DNA from: Burkholderia catarinensis | Lineage (GTDB): Bacteria > Pseudomonadota > Gammaproteobacteria > Burkholderiales > Burkholderiaceae | Assembly (NCBI RefSeq): GCF_001883705.2 | Contig: NZ_MDEQ02000001.1 | Location: 248,001 to 312,000 of the forward strand | Direction: 5' to 3' | DNA: 64,000 bases | In this document: positions 1 through 12,315 of the stretch, one piece after another | Layout of the letters: every line of letters starts with the position of its first letter | Position numbering within the stretch: the first letter of the stretch is position 1 | Notes under the pieces: model-generated | What the model was told of the DNA's origin: nothing | The model's database searches: none | The model's input: only the letters and a program-made list of their open reading frames with translations | Program-made: the position numbers and the translations under genes

Positions 1-319
1 CATGCGCGGTCGCGTCGAGTTCGGGCAGCAGCGCCGCGCGCTTCTGCACGGTCAGCGCCTGCGCCTGCTTCACGCGTTCGGCGGCCGCCTGCAGATCGAG
101 ATTGCCGGCGAGCACGGTCGCGATCAGCCGGTCGAGCACGGGATCGTGGAATTGCGCCCACCATGCGGCGGCGTCGATATCCGCGCGCGGCACGTCGGTA
201 TCCCAGGCGGTGGGCGCGAGCGTCTGAACGGATTCGTTCAGCGCCGGATGCTGGGCAGGCTGTACCGCACACCCTGCGGCGAATGCGCTGACAGCCAGCG
301 CGACGAGTAGCTTTTTCAT
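1..319 (-). CDS. RND/EmrAB-type outer-membrane efflux lipoprotein (NodT family), 5' part only
   Basis: The gene starts at the ATG complementary to 317-319 and runs off the left edge, so only the first 106 residues are visible. They open with a lipoprotein signal peptide (MKKLLVALAVSAFAAGC, lipobox AAGC at about residue 17). Next comes the short N-terminal segment typical of NodT-type outer-membrane factors, ending in helical sequence rich in Ala, Gln and Arg. In tripartite pumps this protein forms the outer-membrane channel that docks on the HlyD-type adaptor. It lies 16 bp after the MFS gene on the same strand, so it is the last visible gene of the marR-hlyD-mfs-omf operon. The family call rests on the N-terminus and the context. 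Confidence 0.82.
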   Translation of the reverse strand, partial: MKKLLVALAVSAFAAGCAVQPAQHPALNESVQTLAPTAWDTDVPRADIDAAAWWAQFHDPVLDRLIATVLAGNLDLQAAAERVKQAQALTVQKRAALLPELDATAH

Positions 320-335
320 GATGATGATCTCGGCG

Positions 336-1910
336 TCAGTGCGCGTCCGGCGGCGGCGCGTTCAAGGTAATGGGTTTGGAAAACACGACGGCGATCAGCG
401 CGACGACGAAGCATAGCGACAGCGCGTAATACGCATCCGCGTAGGTGAGCGTCAGCGCTTCGCGATAGATCAGCCGATGCAGGTTCGCGAGCCCGGCTTG
501 CGCGGTATTCAGCGTATTGCCGGCGACCGCTCCCCAGTACGCAGCCTGCTGATCGAGCAGCGATGCGACCTGCGGCTCGCCGGCGCTCACGTGCTCGTTC
601 AGGCGCAGGTAATGAAAATTCAGCCGGTCGTTGAGCATCGTCGCGCTCACCGCGATGCCGATCGCGCCGCCGAGATTGCGCATCAGGTTGAACAGGCCGC
701 TCGCCGATTTCAGCCGCGACTGCGGCAGCGAGCCGAGCGCCATCGTCACGATCGGCGGCACGCTGAACTGCTGGCCGATTCCGCGCAGCGCCTGCGGCAG
801 CAGCAGCTCGCGCCAGCCCCAATCGTGCGTGATCGGCGTGTACAGATAGCAGCCGAGGCCGAAGCAGATCAGTCCGAACACGAGCAGCGCGCGCATGCTG
901 AAGTAGCGTGCGGCGAACGCATACGCACAGAGCGCGAGCAACTGGAACGCGCCGACCGACAGCAGCGCGATGCCGATCTGCAGCGAGCTGAATGCGCGCA
1001 CCTGCGCGAGAAACAGCGGCGTCAGGAACACGGTCACGAAGATCCCGATGCCGGTCACGAACGACAGCAGGCTGCCGATCCCGAAGTTGCGCACGGCGAG
1101 CGCGCGCAGGTCGACGACCGGATCTTCTGCGGTCAGCGCATGCACGATGAACAGGAAGCCGCAGATGCCGGAGATCCACGCGCAGATGACGATCGCGTCG
1201 TCGCCGAACCAGTTCTTGCGCGGGCCTTCCTCCAGCACGTATTCGAGGCAGCCGAGGAAGCCCGACATCAGCACGATGCCGAGATAGTCGCCGCGCTTGA
1301 TGAGGCTGAGGTCGGGTTCGTCGATGTGCACGTAGCGCGGCACGAGCGCGGCCACGGCAATGCCCGGCACGAGGTTCAGGTAGAACAGCCAGTGCCACGA
1401 CCATTGGTCGGTGATCCAGCCGCCGATCACGGGGCCGATCGCCGGCGCGAGCGACGCGAGTGCGCCGATGGTCGTCGATGCAATGAGCCGCTGCTTGCCG
1501 GGGAACAGCACGAACGCGGTGGTGAACACGGTCGGGATCATCGCGGCGCCGAGCGCGCCCTGCAGCCCGCGAAACAGGATCATCGAGTTGATGTCCCACG
1601 CGAGCCCGCACAGCATGCTCGTGATCGTGAAGCCGACGGCCGACGCGACGAACAGCCAGCGCGTCGACATCACCTTCGACAGCCAGCCCGACATCGGGAT
1701 CACGATGATCTCGGCGATCAGGTAGGCCGTCTGCACCCACGACAGCTCGTCCTGGCTCGCGGAAAGCCCGCCGCCGATGTCGCGCAGCGACGACGCGACG
1801 ATCTGGATGTCGAGCGTCGCCATGAAGAAGCCGACGCACATCAGCGCGAACGCGAACACGCGCTGCCTGGTCGGTTGCGACGCAGGGTCGCCGGAAAACG
1901 CGGTGGTCAT
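336..1910 (-). CDS. DHA2-family MFS drug efflux permease (EmrB/QacA type)
   Basis: The 524-residue product is an inner-membrane drug/proton antiporter of the 14-TM DHA2 subfamily, its usual length. The first helix carries the FFMATLDIQIV segment (about residues 28-38) that matches the DHA2 motif around the conserved LD. Later segments include RGLQGALGAAMIP and GPVIGGWI, the latter the antiporter-type motif C region. The ATG at 1910 is preceded by GGGAG about 8 nt upstream. It starts 13 bp after the HlyD adaptor gene and is followed by the outer-membrane lipoprotein. Substrate cannot be read from sequence; related Burkholderia pumps export hydrophobic antibiotics and aromatic acids. Confidence 0.93.
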   Translation of the reverse strand: MTTAFSGDPASQPTRQRVFAFALMCVGFFMATLDIQIVASSLRDIGGGLSASQDELSWVQTAYLIAEIIVIPMSGWLSKVMSTRWLFVASAVGFTITSMLCGLAWDINSMILFRGLQGALGAAMIPTVFTTAFVLFPGKQRLIASTTIGALASLAPAIGPVIGGWITDQWSWHWLFYLNLVPGIAVAALVPRYVHIDEPDLSLIKRGDYLGIVLMSGFLGCLEYVLEEGPRKNWFGDDAIVICAWISGICGFLFIVHALTAEDPVVDLRALAVRNFGIGSLLSFVTGIGIFVTVFLTPLFLAQVRAFSSLQIGIALLSVGAFQLLALCAYAFAARYFSMRALLVFGLICFGLGCYLYTPITHDWGWRELLLPQALRGIGQQFSVPPIVTMALGSLPQSRLKSASGLFNLMRNLGGAIGIAVSATMLNDRLNFHYLRLNEHVSAGEPQVASLLDQQAAYWGAVAGNTLNTAQAGLANLHRLIYREALTLTYADAYYALSLCFVVALIAVVFSKPITLNAPPPDAH

Positions 1911-1923
1911 GGTCGGCTCCCGC

Positions 1924-3018
1924 TCAGTGCGCGTGGTCGGTATGCACGGTCACGACCGCGGACAGGCCGGGGCGCAGCACGTGTTCGAGGCCCGGCTGCG
2001 CATCGAGATGCACGCGCACGGGCACGCGCTGGACGATCTTCGTGAAGTTGCCGGTCGCGTTCTCGGGCGGCAGCACGCTGAAGGTCGCGCCGGTCGCGGG
2101 CGCGACGCTATCGACGCGGCCGTGCAGGCGCGTGCTCGACGCATCGAGCGACACGTCGACGCGATCGCCCGCGCGCATCTTGCGAAGCTGGTCTTCCTTG
2201 AAGTTCGCGTCGATCCACAGCCCGGAAGCCGGCACGACCGTCAGCAGCGGTACGCCGACGTTCGCGAGCATCCCGACGCGGCCCGTGCGGTTGCCGACGT
2301 AACCGTCGACCGGCGAGCGGATCGTCGTGTATTCGACGTTGAGCGCCGCGACGCGCTGCGCGGCAAGCGCGGTGTTCACGCGGGCCCGCGCATCGGCGAG
2401 CTGCGCGCCGAGCACGTCGAGCTGCCGCTTCGACGCGAGCAGCGCGGCGTCGCTGCGTTCGACGGCAGCACCGGCCTTCGAATAATCGGCGTCCGCGCGC
2501 TCGACGATCTGGTTCGACACGGCATCGGATTTCACGAGCTCGCGGTAACGCACGCGGTCCGATGCGGCGCGTGTCAGTTCGGCCGACGAAGCGTTCTTGT
2601 CGGCGGCGTGCTGGCCGATCACCGCGAATTGCAGTTGCTGCTTCGCTTCGAGTTCGGTCACGGCGGAGCGCGCGCTGTCGACTTCGGCGGCGGCCTGCGC
2701 GAGCTTCGCATCGTAGTCGCGCGCATCGAGCTGGACGAGCACGTCGCCGGCTTTCACGCGCTGGTTGTCGGTCACGAGGATCTTGTCGACGAAGCCGTTG
2801 ACCTTCGGCGCGAGCACCGTCACGTCGCCGCCGACGTACGCATCGTCGGTGCTCTCCTGGAAGCGCAGCACGAACAGCCAGTCGAGCGCGGCCGCGGCCA
2901 CCGCGACGACGACGATACTTACCGCGATGCGCATCCACGGCACACGGCGTTGCTGCTTCGCGGGCGGGTCGATTGTGGCTGCTTCGCGTGAGGAGGCAGC
3001 GGCCTGGGTCGTATCCAT
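1924..3018 (-). CDS. HlyD/EmrA-type membrane fusion protein
   Basis: This 364-residue periplasmic adaptor links the MFS pump to the outer-membrane channel. It has a cytoplasmic N-terminal tail, one TM helix (about residues 30-50, IAVSIVVVAVAAAALDWLF) and a split biotinyl-lipoyl domain (VLAPKVNGFVDKILV, and later IRSPVDGYVGNRTG). A long alpha-hairpin rich in Ala and Gln lies between the halves, and a beta-barrel follows. The start at 3018 has an AGGTGA ribosome site 5 nt upstream. A 12-bp motif shared with the two MarR genes lies just upstream at 3029-3040. Second gene of the efflux operon. Confidence 0.93.
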   Translation of the reverse strand: MDTTQAAASSREAATIDPPAKQQRRVPWMRIAVSIVVVAVAAAALDWLFVLRFQESTDDAYVGGDVTVLAPKVNGFVDKILVTDNQRVKAGDVLVQLDARDYDAKLAQAAAEVDSARSAVTELEAKQQLQFAVIGQHAADKNASSAELTRAASDRVRYRELVKSDAVSNQIVERADADYSKAGAAVERSDAALLASKRQLDVLGAQLADARARVNTALAAQRVAALNVEYTTIRSPVDGYVGNRTGRVGMLANVGVPLLTVVPASGLWIDANFKEDQLRKMRAGDRVDVSLDASSTRLHGRVDSVAPATGATFSVLPPENATGNFTKIVQRVPVRVHLDAQPGLEHVLRPGLSAVVTVHTDHAH

Positions 3019-3028
3019 CGATTCACCT

Positions 3029-3040
3029 ATGTATATGCAC
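3029..3040 (-). promoter_or_regulatory. Candidate MarR operator before the hlyD gene
   Basis: Plus strand ATGTATATGCAC, 11 bp upstream of the hlyD start and inside the 63-bp marR-hlyD gap. It differs from the site at 4619-4630 (ATGCATATGCAC) by one base and from the minus-strand copy at the marR start (GTGTACATGCAC) by two. Function is inferred from repetition next to MarR genes. Confidence 0.5.
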
Positions 3041-3081
3041 TTATCAAAACGATCGACGGCATGTCGTCGATCGGGGAAGGG

Positions 3082-3519
3082 CTAGCGTTCCGGCAGGTTG
3101 TGCGTGATCCGGAACAATTCGTCTCTCAGGCGGGCCGCCTGCGCCGGCCCGAACCGCCGCTCGAACGCTTCCTGCGCGGCGAGCCAGTGCACGTGCGCAT
3201 CGGCGATCTTCGTTTCGCCGTGCGCGGTCAGCGCGAACGTCTGGCGGCGCTGCGGCGGCTCGATCCGGCCCGTCACCAGCGCCGCGCCGACGAGCGGCTT
3301 GAGCGCGCGCAGCAGCGCGGTGCGTTCGATCACCAGCACGGCCGACAGCGCCGCCATCGTCAGGCCGGGCCGGTCGCGCAGCAGCGCGAGAATGCTGTAC
3401 TGCGACGGCGTGACGCCCGCCCGCGACAGGTAACGCTCGTAGAACTGCGAGATCCGGCGGGCGGCTTGCCGGACCGCGAAGCAATCGTCATCAATGAGCG
3501 TGGTCTTGTGCATGTACAC
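3082..3519 (-). CDS. MarR-family transcriptional regulator of the efflux operon
   Basis: A small winged-helix protein of 145 residues if translation begins at GTG 3519, or 143 from ATG 3513. The MarR core reads GVTPSQYSILALL, then LSAVLVIERTALLRALKPL (recognition helix) and the wing. By family it should be an EmrR-like repressor that releases DNA on binding a phenolic ligand. It is 63 bp upstream of the hlyD gene on the same strand and so heads the pump operon. Its start codon lies inside a near-palindrome, GTGTACATGCAC (3508-3519 read on the minus strand), also found before hlyD and the other MarR gene, which suggests autoregulation. By eye about half its residues match the MarR at 4647. Confidence 0.9.
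   Translation of the reverse strand: MYMHKTTLIDDDCFAVRQAARRISQFYERYLSRAGVTPSQYSILALLRDRPGLTMAALSAVLVIERTALLRALKPLVGAALVTGRIEPPQRRQTFALTAHGETKIADAHVHWLAAQEAFERRFGPAQAARLRDELFRITHNLPER
3508..3519 (-). promoter_or_regulatory. Candidate MarR operator over the marR start codon
   Basis: Read on the minus strand this is GTGTACATGCAC, a near-palindrome containing both possible start codons (GTG 3519, ATG 3513). It matches the consensus RTGYAYATGCAC built from the three sites in this block. A repressor here would block initiation of its own operon. Confidence 0.45.
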
Positions 3520-3620
3520 ATGTTAGGCGGCAAGGCCGCGCGAAGCGAGGGGTGGGGCGGGATCAGATTGGTGTCGTGGCTGTACCAATCGGCGTCAGGC
3601 CGGCACGTTTGCGCGCCGGA

Positions 3621-4541
3621 TCAGGCCGCCGCCGGAACAATCCAGCCTTCGCGGTCGCAATAGGCGGCCGTGTAGTCGATGAACGCCTTCACCTTCGCGG
3701 GCAGCAGCGCGCGGTTCGCATACGCGAGCTTGATCTCGACGAACGCGTCGACGAGATCGGCGTTCGCCAGCAACTGCACGAGCGCGCCCGATGCCAGTTC
3801 GGCTTCGACGAGCGTTTTCGGCACGACGCCGATGCCGAAGTCGTGCATCACCATTTCGCGATTGAAGACGGGGCTGTTCGACGAGATGTCGAAACGGAAC
3901 GGGACGGTCAGCGTGTCGCCGTCGATGCGGAACGACAACGCGGGCCGGCGCAGCGACGGCGATATCGGCACGAACGGATGATCGGCCAGGTCGGCCGGCG
4001 TCTCGGGTCGCGAGTGTGCGTTCAGATACGCGGGCGTCGCGACGATCACGACCGGAATGCGTTCGACCAGCCGCACGACGGTCGTCTCGCTCGTCAGCAT
4101 GTACGGCACGACGATGCCGATGTCGTAGCCTTCGCCGACGAGATCGACCGGGCGCTCGGTCAGCGTGACGTCGAGGCGCACCTTCGGATGCGCGCTCTTG
4201 AAGCCGGCGATTAGCGGCACGAGCCGGTTCAGCGCGGCCGTCGTATGCGCGACGAGGCGCAGCAGGCCTTCGGGCTCGAGCGTCTGTGTCTGCGCTTCCA
4301 CTTCGAGCGCGTCGAGTTCGTCGAGCACGGCCGCGCAGCGCTCGTAGATGCGTTCGGCCGTTTCGGTCAGCGACACCTGGCGCGTGGTCCGGTGCAGCAG
4401 CCGGCTGCCGAAGCGCGCTTCCAGATCCGCGACCGCGCGCGACACGACAGGCCGCGCGAGGCCGTGCATGTCGGCGGCGCGCGTGAAGCTGCGCATTTCC
4501 ACCACCGACCGGAAGATCCGCAGCTTGTCGATGTAGTCCAT
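3621..4541 (-). CDS. LysR-family transcriptional regulator
   Basis: A 306-residue LTTR. The N-terminal winged HTH occupies residues 1-60 (MDYIDKLRIFRSVVEMRSFTR, then ARPVVSRAVADLEARFGSRL), and the rest is a periplasmic-binding-protein-like effector domain of the type ending in VKAFIDYTAAYCDREGW. It is of the group whose members start MD-I-L-FRSV. It is divergent from the second MarR gene (105-bp shared upstream region). Its own target is not obvious; the MarR gene and the aconitase X genes beyond it are candidates. It lies 81 bp downstream of an oppositely acting operon head, so it is a separate transcription unit. Confidence 0.9.
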   Translation of the reverse strand: MDYIDKLRIFRSVVEMRSFTRAADMHGLARPVVSRAVADLEARFGSRLLHRTTRQVSLTETAERIYERCAAVLDELDALEVEAQTQTLEPEGLLRLVAHTTAALNRLVPLIAGFKSAHPKVRLDVTLTERPVDLVGEGYDIGIVVPYMLTSETTVVRLVERIPVVIVATPAYLNAHSRPETPADLADHPFVPISPSLRRPALSFRIDGDTLTVPFRFDISSNSPVFNREMVMHDFGIGVVPKTLVEAELASGALVQLLANADLVDAFVEIKLAYANRALLPAKVKAFIDYTAAYCDREGWIVPAAA

Positions 4542-4610
4542 GTCCGTCTCCTTGACGCGATGGCGGGGCGCCAGCCTCGCGCCCCCAGCCTCGTTACGGC
4601 GGAGTGTACA

Positions 4611-4637
4611 TTGACTTTATGCATATGCACATATAAA
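4611..4637 (+). promoter_or_regulatory. Predicted promoter and embedded MarR-type operator
   Basis: A TTGACT -35 element (4611-4616) is followed by AT-rich -10 candidates, TATAAA at 4632-4637 or TAAATT at 4634-4639 (spacers 15 or 17). The shared motif ATGCATATGCAC (4619-4630) fills the spacer, the expected place for a repressor site. The predicted transcription start is only a few bases before ATG 4647, so this mRNA may be nearly leaderless. Confidence 0.5.
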
Positions 4638-4646
4638 TTGCCAGGC

Positions 4647-5075
4647 ATGAACGACCTCTCGATTGCCCAAGCGTGCAACTGCCTCGCGCTGCGTCAGGCG
4701 GCGCGCTTCGTCACGCAACTGTACGAACGCCATCTGGCCCCGGTGGGCGTCACGCCCGCGCAGTTCTCGATCATGTCGAACCTGAAGCGCCGGCCCGGCC
4801 TGCTGATGAGCGAACTCGCCGATACGCTCGTGATGGATCGCACGACGCTGCTGCGCGCGCTGAAGCCGCTGCAGCGCGACGGTTTTGTCGCGACGGCCGC
4901 GTCCGAGCACGATGCGCGCGCGCATGCGCTGAGTCTCACGAAGCTCGGCGAACGCACGTTCGCGCGGGCGTTGGTGGCGTGGCAGGCCGCGCAGGACGAA
5001 TTCGAGACGCAGTTCGGCCAGGGACGCGCGAAGGCGTTGCGCGATGAACTGTTCAGCCTGACTGCGGAGCGCTAG
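4647..5075 (+). CDS. MarR-family transcriptional regulator (paralogue of the one at 3082)
   Basis: A 142-residue MarR protein with the same core as its neighbour: LALRQAARFVTQLYERHL, GVTPAQFSIMSNL, and the recognition helix region LVMDRTTLLRALKPL. ATG 4647 is preferred because it aligns with the paralogue, although the ribosome site is weak. The gene is divergent from the LysR gene. A promoter with an embedded shared motif precedes it, implying autoregulation or cross-regulation by the pump's MarR. It might also control the aconitase X genes 187 bp downstream. Ligand unknown. Confidence 0.9.
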   Translation: MNDLSIAQACNCLALRQAARFVTQLYERHLAPVGVTPAQFSIMSNLKRRPGLLMSELADTLVMDRTTLLRALKPLQRDGFVATAASEHDARAHALSLTKLGERTFARALVAWQAAQDEFETQFGQGRAKALRDELFSLTAER

Positions 5076-5262
5076 ACGAATAGGCAGCGAACTGGATCGA
5101 AATTCGAGCCATCGGCTGCCTCGACGGCGTTCAGTCATGGAAATTGGTTTTAAGATTATCCGGATCGACGGTCATCTGGACAGTTTTTACTTCCAGTTGT
5201 AGAGTCCTCTGACGGATTTCACGGGCCGGCGCGCCGCCGGCCCGAGTCACGAGGAGCAACCG

Positions 5263-6510
5263 ATGCTGCAGTTGAGTGACCGCGACGACGCAATGTTGCG
5301 CGGGGATTTCGGCGACGGCGTTGCGCGCGCGATGCGGATCGTCGCGCGCACGGCGCAAGTGATGTCCGCGCCGCACCTGATCGACATTACGTCTGCCCAT
5401 ATCGACGGCTGTCTGTACCACGGCCAGACGAGTCTCGACTTCGTCGAGTATTTCGTCGACACGGGCGCGCAGGTCGCGGTGCCGACCACGCTGAACGTCG
5501 GGTCGCTCGACCTGATCCATCCCGAGCTGTACCACGGCGACCGCACGATCCAGCGCGATGCGCAGCGCCTGATGGATGCGCATCTGCAGCTCGGCTGCGA
5601 ATCGAGCTTCACCTGCGCGCCATATCAGTTGAAGAGCCGTCCCGCGAGAGGCGAACAGATCGCGTGGGCCGAATCCAATGCGATCGTGTTCGCGAACTCG
5701 GTGCTCGGCGCGCGCACGAGCCGGTACGGCGATTTTCTCGACCTGGCCGCCGCGATCACCGGGCGTGCGCCGTATGCGGGGCTGCATGTCGAAGCGAACC
5801 GCGCCGCGCGAATCGTGTTCAACGCGCCGGATTTCAGCCGCCTGCCGTCGCGCGACATCTACTTCGCCGCGCTCGGCCTGGCTGTCGGAAAGATCGCGGG
5901 CGCGGTCGTGCCGGCGATCGTCGGGCTGCCGGCGGACACCACCGAAGACGAACTCAAGGCGCTCGGCGCGGCCGCCGCGTCGAGCGGCGCCGTCGCGCTG
6001 TTCCATGCGGTGGGCGTGACGCCCGAGGCGCCGACGCTCGACGCCGCATTGCACGGGCACGCGGCGCAACGCACGGTCGATGTCGCGATGGCCGATCTCG
6101 ACGAGATTCGCCGCACGCTGAACCACGGCGCGGCCGGCGACGCACTCGTCGCGGTGGCGCTCGGCACGCCGCATTTCTCGCTGGCCGAATTCCGCACGCT
6201 CGACATGTTGCTCGACGCATTCGACGGCAAGCCGGCCTGCGATTTCTACGTGAACACGAGCCGCTTCATTTTGTGGGAACTGGACGAAGCCGGCCTCGCG
6301 GAGAAGTTCGCCGCGCGCGGCATCCAGATCGTCGTCGATACCTGCACGTACATCACGCCGGTGATGAAGCAACTGTCGGGGCTGGTGATGACCAACTCGG
6401 GGAAATGGGCGTCGTATGCGCCCGCGAACATCGGCGTGACGGTCGCATACGGCAGCATGCGCGAATGCGTGCGTTCGGCATACGAAGGAAAGGTGCGATT
6501 CGATGACTGA
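5263..6510 (+). CDS. Aconitase X catalytic (large) subunit
   Basis: A 415-residue protein of the aconitase X (AcnX) branch of the aconitase superfamily, two-subunit type. Visible features are the SAHIDGCLYHG segment near residue 44, the CTCAPYQL cysteine segment near residue 120, and the C-terminal CTYITPV and NSGKWASYAP blocks typical of the family. Characterised bacterial AcnX enzymes dehydrate cis-3-hydroxy-L-proline using an Fe-S cluster; archaeal relatives act on phosphomevalonate. A hydroxyproline-type substrate is therefore the first guess here. ATG 5263 has a GAGGAG ribosome site 6 nt upstream. It overlaps the small-subunit gene by 8 bp, so the two are coupled. Confidence 0.88.
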   Translation: MLQLSDRDDAMLRGDFGDGVARAMRIVARTAQVMSAPHLIDITSAHIDGCLYHGQTSLDFVEYFVDTGAQVAVPTTLNVGSLDLIHPELYHGDRTIQRDAQRLMDAHLQLGCESSFTCAPYQLKSRPARGEQIAWAESNAIVFANSVLGARTSRYGDFLDLAAAITGRAPYAGLHVEANRAARIVFNAPDFSRLPSRDIYFAALGLAVGKIAGAVVPAIVGLPADTTEDELKALGAAAASSGAVALFHAVGVTPEAPTLDAALHGHAAQRTVDVAMADLDEIRRTLNHGAAGDALVAVALGTPHFSLAEFRTLDMLLDAFDGKPACDFYVNTSRFILWELDEAGLAEKFAARGIQIVVDTCTYITPVMKQLSGLVMTNSGKWASYAPANIGVTVAYGSMRECVRSAYEGKVRFDD

Positions 6511-6982
6511 AGCGACAAGCAAGATGCTGACGGGCGACACGCTCGTACCGGGCAGCGCATGCGCGCGCCCGTTCGTGCTCGACAAGCCGCTCAGCTTCTG
6601 GGGCGGCTACGATTCGGGCGCGGGCAGGATCGTCGATCGCGGGCATCCGCAGGCCGGCGCGAGTCTCGCCGGCAAGGTGATGGTGATGCCGCACGCGAAG
6701 GGGTCGAGTTCGAGCAGCAGCGTGCTCGCGGAAGCCGTGCGCAACGGCACGGGGCCGGTCGCGATCGTGCTGAAGGAGCGCGACCTGATCATCTCGATCG
6801 GCGCGATCGTGGCTGCCGAGCTGTATGCGATCGCGGTGCCGGTGGTGTGCGTGACCGATGACGTGTACGACGCGATCGTCGCGGCGACGGGTGACGTGTC
6901 GATCGAGGCAGGCGAGGGCGACGGCGGCGCGCGGATTCATCTGGGCGACGATACGCGTTCGGGCGGATCCGGTTTGACCTGA
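6503..6982 (+). CDS. Aconitase X swivel (small) subunit
   Basis: A 159-residue swivel-domain partner (DUF126 type) of the large subunit. The diagnostic stretch is MPHAKGSSSSSSVLAEAV, followed by GTGPVAIVLKERDLIISIGAIVA, as in other AcnX small subunits, where the Ser-rich loop contributes to substrate binding. It begins inside the end of the large-subunit gene. No proline transporter or other hydroxyproline gene is adjacent, so the substrate remains inferred from the family. Confidence 0.87.
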   Translation: MTEATSKMLTGDTLVPGSACARPFVLDKPLSFWGGYDSGAGRIVDRGHPQAGASLAGKVMVMPHAKGSSSSSSVLAEAVRNGTGPVAIVLKERDLIISIGAIVAAELYAIAVPVVCVTDDVYDAIVAATGDVSIEAGEGDGGARIHLGDDTRSGGSGLT

Positions 6983-7082
6983 ACGAGCGGTGCGCGCCGA
7001 CGGTGAGTCGGGTGGCGACCGAGGCGATGTAATCCGGGGCGCGCAGCGTCGTTCGCCTGCACCGTGGCCGCGCCTGACCCGG

Positions 7083-7681
7083 TCAGATGAAGCGTACGTG
7101 CCGGGTTTCTTCCTGCGTGATGGAGAGGGCCTGGGCTGCTGCATTCATCTCTCGTTTGCCGCCCGGCTGCGCCAGTCTTCGTATTTCGGGCCACAGGATC
7201 ACGCCGAACAGGATGCGCAGGAGCGCACTCAGTACACACAAGCCGATGGCACTCGCGCTGATCAGCGCAAACACGTCGAGCATCGAGTCTGTGCTGAGCG
7301 TCACCGCCGATACGATCCCGCTGACCACGGCGGCGGCAACCACGCAACCGAGCATGACGACGAGGTCGATCCGGGCGCTGGCGACTTTGGCAGGGCGCAG
7401 CAGATAGGCCGAACCGTCGGTCACGTTGCGGATACCGTAGACGATCTGGCGATCCTGGTCGCCGGCATAGGCGACATTCAATCGATCGCCATCGGCGATG
7501 AACAGGCGCGTCGTCCGGTTGGTCCTGAACACGAGAGGGGATGCGATCGAATCGAGTTGGAGCGTGATTTCCTCGATACTTTGCGTGGTCGCGCCCAGGT
7601 TGTTGCTCCAGACTTTCGTCTCGATCGATTGCTGGCCGATTGCCGTTACGCGGCCGGATATGGTCTGCATGGCGTGGTTCG

Positions 7682-7685
<4 letters not shown>
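7083..7685 (-). CDS. Unknown two-TM membrane protein
   Basis: A 200-residue protein I do not recognise. The N-terminal 90 residues look like a small beta-rich domain (SGRVTAIGQQSIETKVW, LIFRTNRTTRLFIADGDRLNV-like alternation). Two TM helices follow, at about residues 105-130 and 138-165, with a charged C-terminal tail. It starts with an ATGA overlap on the end of the upstream gene, so the two are translationally coupled. The partner has the same architecture, suggesting duplication. A role at the inner membrane is all that can be inferred. Confidence 0.75.
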
Positions 7686-11582
<3,897 letters not shown>

Positions 11583-11774
11583 CGGGTGGTCGTTGCCATG
11601 TTCGTTGCGAGGTTCGTCGCGCGGCGGCGGTCTGCCGGCGCGACGGCCCGTGGCTTGCGATCCGATGCGCCGATGCGCCGATGGGCGCGCGCAGGACGGC
11701 ATTGAACGGCATGTACCGCGCCACCACGCAATGCGGCGGCGCGATCGCGGCAAACCGCAGCCGGCCGGCGCGGC

Positions 11775-12179
11775 TCAGGCCGCTTCCGCCCGTTCTTCCT
11801 CTTCCGCTTCCAGCATCGCCTTGACGATCAGGTAGATGGCCGGCAGGTCGTCGTCGTCGCGGCGCCAGTCGACCGGCTCCTCGACGTCCGCGGCGACCAG
11901 CCGGCTGTCGCGCAGCCGGATGAATGCGTCGACGACCGTCGGATCGTTGCGGTTCAGGAAACCGGCATTCGAGAATGCCAGTTCCTCGACGTTCAGCAGC
12001 GCCTGCCAGCTCATCGTGCGGACGGCGGCAGGATGGGTGCGGCGTCGCAGGCCGAGCGCCCGCTGCGCGGGGCCGCCCGCGACACGCTGCAGATCGACGA
12101 CCGCCCGCTGCGCGGCGCGCTCGAAGTGGACGGGATTGAAGCCGGGTTGCTCGGGATCGAATGCGGATGACTGGAACAT
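11775..12179 (-). CDS. Unknown small protein under a LexA box
   Basis: A 134-residue hypothetical protein (MFQSSAFDPEQPGFNPVHFERAAQ...), with no signal peptide or TM segment. The ending is very acidic (MLEAEEEERAEAA), and a DW-RRDDDDLPAIYLIVKAMLE stretch precedes it. The start at 12179 is chosen because GAGG lies 7 nt upstream and because the promoter lies only 65 bp away; a longer reading from 12332 would run through that promoter. A strong sigma-70 promoter whose -10 is covered by a LexA-type palindrome lies directly upstream, so the gene should be induced by DNA damage. I recognise no family. Confidence 0.8.
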   Translation of the reverse strand: MFQSSAFDPEQPGFNPVHFERAAQRAVVDLQRVAGGPAQRALGLRRRTHPAAVRTMSWQALLNVEELAFSNAGFLNRNDPTVVDAFIRLRDSRLVAADVEEPVDWRRDDDDLPAIYLIVKAMLEAEEEERAEAA

Positions 12180-12234
12180 GGTCGCCTCACTAAAGACCGT
12201 CTCGGATGACGGAATTCGGGTCAAATGACGCAGA

Positions 12235-12272
12235 AACACTGTAAATATATACAGTGTTCGGCGTACTTTCAA
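12235..12272 (-). promoter_or_regulatory. Sigma-70 promoter with LexA (SOS) box over the -10
   Basis: On the minus strand, -35 TTGAAA (12267-12272) and -10 TATATT (12244-12249) are separated by exactly 17 bp. Overlapping the -10 is a perfect inverted repeat with 9-bp arms AACACTGTA / TACAGTGTT and a 6-bp centre (12235-12258). It contains CTGT-N8-ACAG, the LexA box used by beta- and gammaproteobacteria, and is nearly identical to the E. coli consensus. The only gene it can serve is the small ORF ending at 11775, because the other flank is the tail of a convergent-side gene. Confidence 0.85.
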
Positions 12273-12315
12273 GCCCCCGATGACAGCAGGTGGCAGCCAT
12301 TCCGCCACCGGCGTG

